From positions 1-64,000 of the forward strand of contig JAISUC010000011.1 in assembly GCA_031272275.1 (NCBI GenBank): a DNA stretch of 64,000 nucleotides, in the 5' to 3' direction. Positions 45,601-50,790 of the stretch are shown piece after piece. The notes beneath the pieces were generated by a model that was not told the origin of the DNA, searched no databases, and saw nothing but the letters and a program-made list of their open reading frames with translations. The translations under genes and the position numbers were made by a program. Positions within the stretch are counted from its first letter, which is position 1. Every line of letters begins with the position of its first letter. Source of the stretch: Actinomycetes bacterium (GTDB taxonomy: Bacteria > Actinomycetota > Coriobacteriia > WRKU01 > WQUG01).

Positions 45601-46985
45601 ATGGTCGTGAGCAGCGTCTGGTTGGTGAACACGCCCTTGGCGGTTGCCGGGGGAGCAGTCGCCGTGTTGATGGCGGCATCTCCCGAGCCGTCGGCGATGG
45701 TTTTCAGTGAGGTCATCTGGCTGAAGTCGATGGAAGTGAACTTGAAGTTGTTGAATGCCAGACCTGCGCCGGCGTCACTGTTGACCTCGACCAAGGGCTG
45801 GTTGGTGTCGGGACGTACTCCCGGTAAGACCAGGTTTTTATAGGTCGCGAACTTTGCGGCACCCAGCGTGCTGAATCCGGTCAGTTTGTTGTTGTCATAG
45901 CTGAAGTCCTGGTACTGCCACACGGACAGCGTACCCGTTTTGTCGGGGATGTATTGTGCCATGACACCTGCCACAACGCTGACTTTGATGTTTTTCGAGC
46001 CGACATTGCCGTATTGGTCGACGACCGAATAGCTGACCGAGGTGTCGGACGGATACGAGGAATCGATCGTCGTCGGGGTGACGGTGATGTTGGCATCGGG
46101 GATCGCTTGGCCGTCCACACCGCTGACGGCACTGACCCAGCTGCGGAGCACGGTCTCATCAATGGTGGTGTTGAGCTCGACAATGCGGTTGGTCGCCGTG
46201 ATGACCGGGGCTGCCACGGCGGGTTTGTATTCAAAGGTGACCTCGGCGCCGGTGGCTGCCGTCACGGTTTTGGTGTCGGCCACGGGGCTGTATCCGGCAA
46301 CTGTGGGCGCGGTGATGCTGACGGTGTCACCTGCGGGGAAGACCTGATCGGTCGTATAGTCGGCACCCAGCACCTGATCGGAATAGATGGGGTTCGGGCC
46401 GTCGGGGGCGACCTTGTTATCAACACAGTGGACGGTAATGGTGACCGGGTTTATCGCATAACCGTCGCCTGCTTTGACGTTGCTGGTCAGTGCGGGGTTC
46501 GGGGTCGCGATGATCACGCGCACGACACTGCCGTTGCCGTCGAATGCGTCGGCCGCGATCGAGGTCACACTGTTCGGCAGGTTCACCGTGGTCAGCGCGT
46601 TGTTCGCGAACGCCTTGGCCGCGATGGTGGTGAGGTTTGCCGGCACCGTGATGCCCGTCAGGGCGTCGTTGGCAAACGCGTTGGCACCGATACCGGTGAT
46701 GGTGGTACCCGAGATAGTGTTCGGTATGGTGGGCGCATGGTCACTGTTCAGCTTGGTCTTGCCTGCAGTGGACAGACCGGTGATGGTGGCACCGCTGCGC
46801 GTGAAGTCGCTGCCGGTCCAGGTGGCGGCGTAGCTTAGCTGTGGCATCATCGACCACAGCATGCTGCAGGCCAGAATGAACGAGATCAGGCGTCTGCCGC
46901 CGCCGCGGGCCTTTATGAGTGCGTGACGCAATGCGCGGATACGCGCGGTGAACGTGCGGTGAAACCAACCCTGTAATGTATTCAT
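30651..46985 (-). CDS. Giant multi-domain cell-surface adhesin (LRR, MucBP-like, Cna_B/SpaA, SdrD_B)
   Basis: 5,444 aa, the largest gene here. ATG 46985 (MNTLQGWFHR) has AGGGAGACAG upstream. Order: long signal peptide (GGRRLISFILACSMLWSMMP); a short BspA-type leucine-rich block; a MucBP-like domain; a large BspA-type LRR block (about residues 430-1130); a second MucBP-like domain; about 1,000 residues of DUF11-like and unassigned beta sequence; six Cna_B/SpaA-type domains with the ExxxP ends typical of intramolecular isopeptide folds (KEISPPAGY, RESVPAGY, REITAPYGY); fifteen SdrD_B-type calcium-binding repeats; a Lys/Pro spacer, RPGSTGE, a membrane helix and HRRTRKEA. The tail resembles a sorting signal but is not a canonical LPxTG. 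Adhesion to host or community surfaces is inferred. Confidence 0.92.
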   Translation of the reverse strand: MNTLQGWFHRTFTARIRALRHALIKARGGGRRLISFILACSMLWSMMPQLSYAATWTGSDFTRSGATITGLSTAGKTKLNSDHAPTIPNTISGTTITGIGANAFANDALTGITVPANLTTIAAKAFANNALTTVNLPNSVTSIAADAFDGNGSVVRVIIATPNPALTSNVKAGDGYAINPVTITVHCVDNKVAPDGPNPIYSDQVLGADYTTDQVFPAGDTVSITAPTVAGYSPVADTKTVTAATGAEVTFEYKPAVAAPVITATNRIVELNTTIDETVLRSWVSAVSGVDGQAIPDANITVTPTTIDSSYPSDTSVSYSVVDQYGNVGSKNIKVSVVAGVMAQYIPDKTGTLSVWQYQDFSYDNNKLTGFSTLGAAKFATYKNLVLPGVRPDTNQPLVEVNSDAGAGLAFNNFKFTSIDFSQMTSLKTIADGSGDAAINTATAPPATAKGVFTNQTLLTTIDLSPLESLEYIGVNAFLGATSVQSINFSGLDNLKTIGVSAFQWIYLSTSSTLNLNGLKRLETIGNQAFAHIKVTSLTLNDLPKLKTIGMSSFYRTTELKTLVIEGLPELEIINNSAFECYTKSGTYPGSKLESLTIKDCPKLETIAQQAFQTAPLTTLSLENLPGLKVIGLNCFAGERERGASGTTPLGCELTTLDLSGAPNLEVIGIAAFRNLQITTLDLSANKHLKLIRRDAFKQVPLTSISFDGLTELTTIGAYAFYKATLTKLDLTDCASLEYISYDPTDEVAKETAPTGGAVNENAATGWGAGAATETLNMPSSNIYSQAALFGEVEDGYPTDPAPTTGFYGRAAFGYAQLSTLDLSGNPHLKFLGGFEKAQLTKLDLSTCPELQAIGPFAFRDSPMFALGIAGLSNLKAIGRAAFAQSKMTDLDLSGDRNLLTIWDDAFVRAPLTHLDVTGLAKLKRIGPRAFKGAILTELDLTEMPNLTWLDDLCQNEGRIDTRLVGVAGEPANGATPAGQARTNWTIAQTFLASPITYLDFSKSSKLKILGGSAFQMYAGTTIDFSGCTSLELIGAGLFDQSWGGYLVTPTNPTAGEVNTKLTSISFKGCTNLKRIEFASFWGKTAVTSIDFTGCENLEVIEHGSFQGPKIDVLDLSDATHFKAITAASELADGRYYWSSWRANHAFDSSTLRYVIIGGISPENTSGNIYNQTLSATDAGTPTSTGVGPSDQWFNLNKSVPIYVLDKTKLGGSSTSTADDVVTHNGYVMNPVNIKIRMVEAGNTSHILMPDRQVSMTLPANGNVTLSAPNVFGYTATASSKTQHFELPEHPSPTAIAGTMVFEYNTAPTSGYAAYHVVEIPGTVDAPIGELLTVDIGAMMSGITGKIDAGSKIEVLYDPAYVSFQGAASSSYYSFANDASQGILTITLLSDIAAGVRQASTTTWRLAQGPTQQNASFPLYATLINTSGVPIAVADPYVYLSGYYDAPTIQKIANDGHGDEWRDDVGINLGAIHQPRDDDNNLVAGVNTPWSYGDVKYDAPGKTAVLTYKFKVTNVRRNIDTFTYIDTIPTYIKVDQTDGSLETVPAEFVPARNPGWVVTRTDMQGRALEVQRTYTNVKMNVPTPELVLGFPFALDVQEWENEISFHMTIDDPGGSEFYTLAADPTLPLGRSETLDPALVGQPVSFEASDTINTPTAPTYPGNFSKWAIAPHFTGDKTFDGQIIPITQGWFWDTNAEKTGEFLWEIGIRAAWGQGEVDEFGGYYNGQKIYAGDPWPTGWLSKNISYEDVIDGVYADASQPDGKRRGMDTRMYFSGVDPTGTNGTANNISAKRGNTNGYAPARVTAYHWDGTKDVVVLDRQNVVGKLDFTAAGLTVAQQQSITRITVTESIKVIKPGDTSEEVYFYTKLKNPAGAENNFKQIAVTYYQTNGEPLAAWPLTSHRQTDNPLTGVDESYYFDADFPLGYYHNYGTVTRTNVRTLLDGTVTQRTYSAVDEHSFRIHPVNAGIGLSKDRNGGSETVYATQSDGTPSQMSYRLMIDVYDGVDEVMPDGFDTVLNNVTIIDVLPDNFNYDTFTPSNEFKLAATGLTVTYVDKDTAAASATYNHINAPLLVIKANTLTLAKLVKSGSKALSDAGIVGVLSGKVAKTAPSGVALVNNAYMTYANDPSAVHQGVGDSSNWETTDTNNPFGATGVLKASARVNVIGISSLLAEKTIRAMQADGSYGPWSATGIQTSGVVGNTNNFEYRLTVSNAWPSPYDGVQVLDVLPYADDKAIVPNMSWYRGPRYSEFQDANTDVIAGPPATAVTVTGTLNGGTPMTASDYVVEYLMSNNPIPDSFGNGVTADVWYATPPAGYTWRNQAQVAALGTWSDIWARQVRAVRVREVNPTAEMIKPDTLEVRIKMKAPTLSTAAATIAQPGMRAYNTFAYGADNSPLLETLSVYNELKDNPATIIMKKTAGTTANELTGAGLNGATFGLYDTTTGDLLMTATSGTLDNNHAQLDAAWFTSATNKTGWVVFPSDTSSPNWTSTNGSTLDTAKLWRGDYIVKEISPPAGYLPSDLIRTVNANSFVLTAPGTTTSPVAKLAYYSNTAEPVYGNLNITKTGGAGTAAAGVPFLITQVSSPYQTYSVVTDSAGKISLEHIPVGNYTIKEMSAPGILTPTGEFTVAVAASTVTIATAPAAPYASGTYAPTVSGNTVTIRNAYVNVTLLKLAALTESARAMAETDMTPSSGKALSGVQFRLYQGVPNTGTLVGTYATDATGKITFTNLVANTWYYVSEVAPPTDYVAIITPIRFQVNNAGQIVNASSVAYRSDMLIVKNLLNIQPAEITITKTKYTPSANGQLASNGTLGTIDPATGFAGVQFLIDKYDDTTGTYVNVPSLTGTTDSTGKVVITIPVPALGNYRIRESVPAGYLSQSTADYMYFSVASSTQIQKFTFSYTNTPIQPVIVKGDIARVYNPSIADERTNLAADAATLTSMGLTPHQMVRSDGMIQLIAGLGGATYEVAEYTGSVYLGTPDATYTVTTAADGSFTIPFGLVFAEGHTYTFREITAPYGYMLSETLTIYQPSYEAVSMKANGGKWITLEDKVPSHRIVLTKYKADNENELAGAQFLLYYADGTSVTTTLTTDAQGTLIVNNLNPGIYYLQEVASPPQYSVRPGYGKVTITGITDRIFPQIPVHADTIGATTPVLWADVTSSDTTVDAFVKVSDPRKYEITGSLWLDRDIDGVREANEPAIDGITVSLYQADGTTPAVDVWGNPVTATVTGNTWVFSDQETPTATPWLDGHNYAFDNLPAGNYVVVFTDGTGADLGRYSLSPKDAGGDDAVDSDANSTYTHTNPDTTTTDYQGSTVGTYSPDELTAATIPGVSIVNNPADEVWQSKHHDVGLWLPRTVSGLVWEDRNRNGVQDAGEDLISGVTVTLVNASTGVTVTADRDGNPITPQVTDATNGYVFTNLPDGEYYLVFTSTAGPGGANLGDYETTLRLTGTANEDKDSDVDGRYTNLHDLVDMSTQANHVISVDGTASASEHNDAGLFKPYVLAGLVWDDRDLDGIQDPDEPAIDGVKVSLEVWDASANGGSGGWVAARDDQGNLVPSQVTESSTATQTGFNYCFTALPAGQYRVTFESDTQWLGACDLTASDVGADDTVDSDATAHTTDGTGKLVTVSIDDAATLLSLTNTDSVSNDIGLRRTYEVSGLVWEDRDNDGLQDPGEPALAGVVATLFVQNPSSGAWTQVTTDAHGGTITPQTTTTAILNGHNYLFEDLPYGTYKVVFTDNVSGALLGEFGVSATNVGSDDTIDNDGVGGHDANGTLTSATIDGITLPADSLVDGWSSRNNDLGLTRSFEINGLVWEDTDNDGLVDSSEAPIPGTTVTLEVWDATANGGSGGWVPAHDVTGAVVPSQLTTDNAGAPSATYNYRFDDIPEGTYRVTFSDPSGNTLGDMSVTKRDVGSNELIDSDATQHGSGEGTKTATVSGIDTGPGIGTNGVVSGVNCGLVPNAEISGLVWDDADNDGIRDTGEVLLADGCLVVVYESDGTTRAHHIDGTLVATETVTVADYGLSGHTYEFTELPPGSYVVTLYDPSGTVLGVYGVTRAKVGNDPTVNNDAVGVYTGGVTDRAQAAVGGTDYDGNGHAYNIDFGLVKTYDISGLVWEDTDNDGVRDPGEPAIGDLTVNLLVRDPITGEYVPATDSQGTTYTAVVTTDTATGNTNWKFENLPEGDYKVVVTDGSGTTLADYEVAKKDVGTDDRLDSDAVAAKNDNSDLTTATVDVGYVTRDIDTVGIGLVPSYEIRGTVWNDTDNDGIRDSGETPLPGSSVQLNVWDPSANGGSGDWVPAVHVDGTPVLPQTVTTDTASAGYGYRFDELPAGTYQVIFSDPTGATLGDYSATKINQGTDDLRDSDATQTVLPNGSKTATISNIVLDPSVTGNISTGNDLGLSASYDINGYVWDDQDNDGIKDTGEPLLPGTTVDLEVWDPTANGGNGDWVPAHHTGGDIVLSIVTTDTDNGYNYLFEDLPQGEYRVVFTDPSEATLGDMSVTRANQGTDELLDSDATQTALPGTGKQGNIGGIIVGPSTVATGGASTGNNMGLTKNYEMSGLVWEDSDNNGIRDIGESLIGTGCVVVIYQADGTTRARHIDGSVVATESINNAGYVANDYTWHFEELPDGEYVIILYDPTGTVFGTYGVTQRRVGTNTVVDNDAVGIYTDNVTERADAAVGAADYDANGSARHIDFGLVQAYDLNGLVWNDADNDGVRDPGEDLMPGSTVTLYVWDADANGGAGGYVPATDISGAQVPPQVVTTDTASAGYTYHFVNLPEGTYQVVFTDPAGGAEGGWSVTRADQGGDDRLDSDATQTVVNGAKQAVISGIVLDPSTTTTDNVSGGNDVGLTPCYDLGGIVWDDEDNDGIRDLTEPLLPGTTVDLEVWDPTANGGGGGWVPATHTGGDPVLSVVTTDVDLGGGNYVFTDLPEGQYRVVFTDPSGDTLGDMSVTQTGQGADPLLDSDATQTATPGGGKQGNIGGIIVGPSTVTSDGVSVGNNMGLTKNYEISGLVWDDRNNNGVRDGSEVLIGDGLQVVVYLPDGTRARHIDGSVVATCIVDNSLYATDGYTYYFEELPPGSYTVTLLDAAGNVLSDYSVTRHQVGGNTTIDNDARGTYSGGGTDRADAVVGNANYDSDGSARHTDFGLVKTYTIDGLVWQDTDNDGVRDAGEPPIAGVNVNLYVKDPTTGQYVPARDSEGNLYPPYVTTTQVTADGNYHFVNVPQGDYRLVFTDGSGTKLADYEVAKKDVGDDRYDSDGTGTRNARGDLTQAAAAAGVITTDTAHIDIGLVPSYDVGGLVFDDKNGNGKQDPGEGPKAGIIVTITDPNGNPVYDLDGKLVGPVTTTGSVDSDGNNYRFDHLPAGDYTVTLRDADGNVVGSYTIHNPRIGSATAAKPPVYAYKKPAVAKPAPAPTPVRPGSTGEVAWSWIVVMVLLAAAVASFALHRRTRKEA
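30840..37475 (-). repeat. Fifteen SdrD_B-type repeats in the giant adhesin
   Basis: Each unit of 125-145 residues starts with a GLVWEDxDNDGxxDxGE-type loop, the EF-hand-like calcium site of Sdr B domains, then an LPxGxYxVxFxD core and a DSDAT segment. By side-sequence they fall into types; units 6-14 read A-B-C-D, A-C-D, A-B. Confidence 0.88.
37600..39800 (-). repeat. Six Cna_B/SpaA-type domains in the giant adhesin
   Basis: Starts such as IIMKKTAGTTAN, LNITKTGGAGTA, EITITKTKYTPS and RIVLTKYKADNE carry the Lys of this fold, and each ends near a Glu-x-x-x-Pro motif. They commonly form Lys-Asn isopeptide bonds that stiffen surface stalks. Confidence 0.8.
43600..46800 (-). repeat. BspA-type leucine-rich repeats in the giant adhesin
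   Basis: Repeats of about 22-25 residues of the form LKTIGxxAFxxxxLTxLDLSGxPNLE, interrupted by a MucBP-like and an Ig-like domain near 45,800-46,500. Individual units vary in length because several Ser/Gly insertions interrupt them. Confidence 0.85.
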
Positions 46986-47217
46986 TTCTGTCTCCCTCGT
47001 GCCCCGGTGCTGCCCCCTCCTCGTGAAGAACAGCATGCGTGAAATCGCAACGGTTACAGTTTAGCGCAATTTAGGTCCATTGTGGTAAAGAAAAAGTGCC
47101 AATGCACCCGTGGCAATACAGCGGGTGTGCGGCATCACCCCGCGAACGTCATTGCGAGGGAGCGGGTTTGCGTTGAGGGCGCGGAGCGCCATCAACGGCG
47201 CCGTCGAGTCCGCAGTG
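46986..47217. other. Gap upstream of the giant adhesin gene
   Basis: Contains the adhesin leader with AGGAGGGGG and AGGGAGA words and, at about 47125-47200, repeat DNA: GCGGGTG/CACCCCGC, CGTCATTGCGAG (an inverted end of the widespread repeat) and GTTGA-GGCGC-gga-GCGCC-TCAAC. No gene seen. Confidence 0.55.
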
Positions 47218-47979
47218 TCAGCCCAGAACCAGACCGACGGGGCAGTGATCACTCCCCAACACTTCCGGATACAGCGGCGTCGACTGCACGCGCGAAAACA
47301 TTCGGCGCGAGCATAACACGTAATCGATGCGCCAGCCGACGTTGTTCGCACGGGCGTTGGCGCGGTAACTCCACCAGGTATAGGCGCCGGTCACGTCGGG
47401 GTGCCGTTCACGAAAACAGTCCACGATACCGTCACGCCCGGCATTAAGCAGCTGCCCGAACTTCGCGCGCTCCTCGTCGCTGAAGCCGGGTTTTCCCACA
47501 TTGGGGGCGGGGCGCGCCAAATCAATCGGCTGATGTGCCACGTTCAAATCCCCACAGATGATAACCGGCTTATCTGCGTCCAGTTCGGACACAAAATCGC
47601 GAAAGGCGTCTTCCCAGCGCTCGCGAAACGCAATGCGCGCCAGTTCCGGTTGCGCATTCGGCGCGTATTCGCAGACGACCCAATAGTCCTCGAATTCGCA
47701 CGCAGTCAGTCGACCCTCGGCGTCAAGCGCACTGTCCCCCACCGCGCGCAACACCTGCACAGGTTCGGTTCGCGTGAACACCGCCGTGCCCGAATAGCCC
47801 TTTTTTTCAGCATAGGACCAGACCTGCGTATACCCCGGCAGCTCCAGATCGATTTGCCTTGCCTGCAGCTTTGTTTCCTGCACGCAAAACACATCCGCAT
47901 CCAGCGCGGCAAACACATCCGCAAATCCCTTTTTGACGACCGCACGCAGCCCGTTCACATTCCACGAAACCAGTTTCAT
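47218..47979 (-). CDS. xthA: Exodeoxyribonuclease III / AP endonuclease
   Basis: 253 aa of the ExoA/XthA exonuclease-endonuclease-phosphatase family. Metal and catalytic motifs: SWNVNGLRA, VFCVQETKLQ (Glu), YSGTAVFTR, ICGDLNVAH (Asp/Asn), WWSYRANARANNVGWRIDYVL and the terminal SDHCPVGL (Asp/His). It cuts at abasic sites and removes 3' blocking groups during base-excision repair. ATG 47979 (MKLVSWNVNG) fixes the N-terminus exactly at the first motif. Stands alone between two surface-protein genes. Confidence 0.96.
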   Translation of the reverse strand: MKLVSWNVNGLRAVVKKGFADVFAALDADVFCVQETKLQARQIDLELPGYTQVWSYAEKKGYSGTAVFTRTEPVQVLRAVGDSALDAEGRLTACEFEDYWVVCEYAPNAQPELARIAFRERWEDAFRDFVSELDADKPVIICGDLNVAHQPIDLARPAPNVGKPGFSDEERAKFGQLLNAGRDGIVDCFRERHPDVTGAYTWWSYRANARANNVGWRIDYVLCSRRMFSRVQSTPLYPEVLGSDHCPVGLVLG

Positions 47980-48056
47980 CTGCTGTATAACCCCATCTGA
48001 TCAAACACGCTATCTGTACATCCGCCCTATCCGTTCATCCATATGTTCCGTCCGTA

Positions 48057-50324
48057 TTACTTTACGGTAATCGTGACCGATTTTTTGTGACTGCCGGCCC
48101 GAGCGGTCAGTTTCGCCTTTCCGGCTTTCAGCGCAACCAACCGACCGGTCGCATCCACCGCCAGCACAGCGGGGTTGGACGACGACCAGGTGACCGCCAC
48201 ATCGGTCGCCGACGCAGGCGACAGTTTCGCGCTGACCCGTTTGGTGGCGCCAATTGCCATCACGTGTCCGGCAGGCAACGCGGTCAGGGACACGCTCCCC
48301 AATTTCTTTGTTTTGCCCACGACGCGGATTTTCACCTTCACCGTTTTTCCCGCGCCCGGTTTCAGGCTGAGCGTTGCGCTGCCGACTTTCAGGCCTTTGA
48401 TGGCGATGGACAGGCCTTTCAGCGTGCCCGAGCTGCCGCCCGGTCGGGTCGTAGTGGCGATCGTCGTGTCGCGCAGGCTGCCGTGCCCGCGTTTAGCCGC
48501 CGCCTTTGTGCCCGAGGTCACCGTCGCCACGCTGCGTTTGCTGCTGGACCAGGTGATGGTCAGCGTTTCGTTGGTCGCGTAATAGTCGGCAACGCGCAGG
48601 TGCAGCGTCTTGCCGCGGCGGATGTAGACCGTGCTGCGCGACGAGGCCAGCGTCGGGTGCCCATAAGGCGCGCCGGTTTTTGCGGGACTGTAGCCGCCGG
48701 TTCCCCGTGCATTTTCGGCGGCGATGCGGAATTCGTAGGTCGCGCCTTCGGCCAGGCCGGTGACGGTGATGGTGGTCGCCGTGTTGGCCGCATGGGCATA
48801 GGTCGTCCAGGTCGCGGTCCCCGTTTTGCGGTACTGAATCGCATAGGTCCGCAAGGGACCGTTGGCATCACGCGGGGCGATCCAGTACAAGGTCACGCGG
48901 TTTTTGCCGGCGGCTGTACGCGTGATGGTGGGCGGGTCGGGCAGACCCAGCGCCGCGTCGACGGCGGCGGCGGCGTTAATGGCTCCGACGCCGGTCCAAA
49001 TGTCGGTGCCGGCGGCGGCGGGGCTTTGGGTGACGTCGACTGCGGTCTGAGTGATCAGCGCGGTCACCTGGGCTGCCGTCAGGTTCGGGGCGGCGCGCCA
49101 AATCAGGGCGGCGGTGGCTGCGGTATAGGGCGCCGAATAGCTGGTGCCCGCCGCCAACAGATAGTTACTGGACAGACCCAGTACGGCGATGTTGCTGCCG
49201 GGGGCGGCGACGTCCACCGCGCTGTTGTGCGTGCTGAAATACGACGGCGCACCGTCAATGTCAATCGCGCCGACGCTGACGACCGGCGCATAGGCGGCCG
49301 GGTAAATGACGGGGTTCGCGGCGGTGTTGCCGTAATTGCCGGCACTGGCGATAACTAGGATGCCGGCGGCAATCGCATCATCGATCGCGTCTTTCAGGTA
49401 ATCGGGAAAATCGGGACCGCCCAGCGACATATTGATGATGCGCGCGTTTTGTTTCTGCGTGATGTCGACGATGCAATCGGTAACCGCCGACAGATACAGC
49501 TGGTCCTGGTTGTTTGCGGCCTTATAGACGACGACGCGGTTATCCCAAGCAGCTCCGGCAATACCGATCGCATTGTTGGTTGCAGCCCCGATCAGACCCG
49601 CCGTCGAGGTACCGTGAAACACGTCGGCGTCGGTATCGCCCGGATCCGGATTCACGTTGCTGTCGCCGTCGCCAAAATCATAGCCGGCGACGATATTGCC
49701 CCCGTGATCGGCAACCGACATATCAAACCCGGTGTCGATCACCGCAACCGGCGCGGTCTGGGCATTCCCCGGCAACGTCGCCAGACGCGTCCACACATCG
49801 ACCGCGTCAATCCCCGGCGAGGTGCGCAAACCCCAGCTACCTCCGTCGTCATCGTAGGCAAAATAGGGATCGTTCGGGGTGGCGGTATAGGTGACCTGGC
49901 TGTATGCGCGCGCATCGGCGCCGATTCGACGGAATAGTTTTGTTTGGGAGAGTGCGTCCCGCAGCTGTTTTGCCGCGTTCGCGGATGCGGTTTGCAGCAC
50001 CAGTAAACTATGGGGGTGTGCGCTGTCGGGACGACTGACCACTGTAAAGGTCGGGGTTGTTTTATCGCCGGTGAGCTGTTTGATGGTGGCGGTGATCTGC
50101 GGCACGGTCGTCGCCGGCTTCAGGGATGCGACGACGCGCGCCGGTTCGCCGGCCGCGTACGCCGTCGGGGCTGCGGCGAGAAGGACGGTGAGTACTGCTG
50201 CTGCGACCCACAGCATCCGTAACGCGATGGTGCCCATCGTCGTCGGATACCGGCCCGTTGTGGGCGGTGATGGGGGGATACCGATTATTTGCCGGGTAGC
50301 TGTTGTGCGCGTCGCGCGTGCCAT
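48057..50324 (-). CDS. Secreted subtilisin-family protease with Fn3 and Ig-like domains
   Basis: 755 aa. GGAGGA six nt before ATG 50324 decides the start; the 50594 start in the track reads through repeat DNA. Signal helix (LWVAAAVLTVLLAAAPTAYA), a propeptide of about 90 residues (ARVVASLKPATTVPQI..), then an S8 domain with the triad in AVIDTGFD (Asp), FHGTSTAGLIG (His) and GTSYSAPYTAA (Ser), plus the oxyanion Asn in ASAGNYGNT. An Fn3 domain (PPTITRTAAGKNRVTLYWIAP..YEFRIAAENARG) and two Big_2-like domains follow; there is no sorting motif, so the enzyme may be released or held by the Ig domains. The Big_2 type is like that in the GH25 protein. Confidence 0.95.
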   Translation of the reverse strand: MARATRTTATRQIIGIPPSPPTTGRYPTTMGTIALRMLWVAAAVLTVLLAAAPTAYAAGEPARVVASLKPATTVPQITATIKQLTGDKTTPTFTVVSRPDSAHPHSLLVLQTASANAAKQLRDALSQTKLFRRIGADARAYSQVTYTATPNDPYFAYDDDGGSWGLRTSPGIDAVDVWTRLATLPGNAQTAPVAVIDTGFDMSVADHGGNIVAGYDFGDGDSNVNPDPGDTDADVFHGTSTAGLIGAATNNAIGIAGAAWDNRVVVYKAANNQDQLYLSAVTDCIVDITQKQNARIINMSLGGPDFPDYLKDAIDDAIAAGILVIASAGNYGNTAANPVIYPAAYAPVVSVGAIDIDGAPSYFSTHNSAVDVAAPGSNIAVLGLSSNYLLAAGTSYSAPYTAATAALIWRAAPNLTAAQVTALITQTAVDVTQSPAAAGTDIWTGVGAINAAAAVDAALGLPDPPTITRTAAGKNRVTLYWIAPRDANGPLRTYAIQYRKTGTATWTTYAHAANTATTITVTGLAEGATYEFRIAAENARGTGGYSPAKTGAPYGHPTLASSRSTVYIRRGKTLHLRVADYYATNETLTITWSSSKRSVATVTSGTKAAAKRGHGSLRDTTIATTTRPGGSSGTLKGLSIAIKGLKVGSATLSLKPGAGKTVKVKIRVVGKTKKLGSVSLTALPAGHVMAIGATKRVSAKLSPASATDVAVTWSSSNPAVLAVDATGRLVALKAGKAKLTARAGSHKKSVTITVK

Positions 50325-50382
50325 GTCGATTCCTCCGATGTGTCCCTCAAACCAAACCCGTTTTCCCTCAATCTGCACAGCC

Positions 50383-50388
50383 AGTATA
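50383..50388 (-). promoter_or_regulatory. Extended -10 of the subtilase gene
   Basis: Minus strand reads TGC-TATACT, an extended -10 arrangement, giving a start near 50376 and a leader of about 52 nt. No good -35 seen, as expected for extended -10 promoters. Confidence 0.5.
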
Positions 50389-50470
50389 GCAGGTCGCCCA
50401 CCCGACAGACAGTGTGTGGTGCAGTATCGCAGGCTTAGGCAAATAGCTTGCACATTGAGGAAGTTCTGTA

Positions 50471-50565
50471 GCGCGGCACTCCGTGCCGCCCCGTGAGCGC
50501 AACCGGTTTTGTTGCGCGAACACCTGACGTTGAGGACGCGCGCGCTCTGCGCATCCGAGTCAACG
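50471..50565. repeat. Three-hairpin repeat of the GCGCAAC type, copy 1
   Basis: GCGGCAC-tcc-GTGCCGC; GCGCAAC-cggttt-GTTGCGC; then GTTGAGGACGCGCG..TGCGCATCCGAGTCAAC. An inverted copy lies at 57491-57587, with stems changed on both sides. Confidence 0.75.
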
Positions 50566-50790
50566 GCAGTGGGCGTAGGGACGCACTCCCCCAATATTTA
50601 GTTGAATTTAGGGCTGGACACCCCAAGATATTGTGGTATCGTTATCACCATACGGCGCGCCGGCTGAGGGGAGTCCAACGTGGGCACGTCGGGTCGGTAA
50701 TTGGAAAGACAAAGACGGGAAGAACAGGAAAGAACGGGTCAGACATCGGACGGGGAATCCGGATCGACAGAAAGGGAAAAGGAGCGAAAT

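Larger units (their letters stand above)
50325..50790. other. Divergent region between subtilase and bmpA
   Basis: About 465 bp. It holds an extended -10 (TGCTATACT, minus, at 50383-50388 and beyond) for the subtilase, the composite repeat at 50471-50565, one GGGACGCACTCCCCC motif at 50578, and the bmpA leader. A TTGAAT word at about 50602 could be part of the bmpA promoter; I cannot fix it. Confidence 0.5.

Noticed and set aside
47218-47979. Sphingomyelinase or other EEP-family phosphatase instead of ExoA
   Set aside because: The order of QETK, GDLN, the WWSYR..RIDY segment and the terminal SDHCP matches ExoIII-type nucleases, and the length is normal.
48087-49358. 423-aa plus ORF opposite the subtilase
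   Set aside because: Arg/Gly-rich shadow of the Fn3/Ig region; no start signal and no domain.
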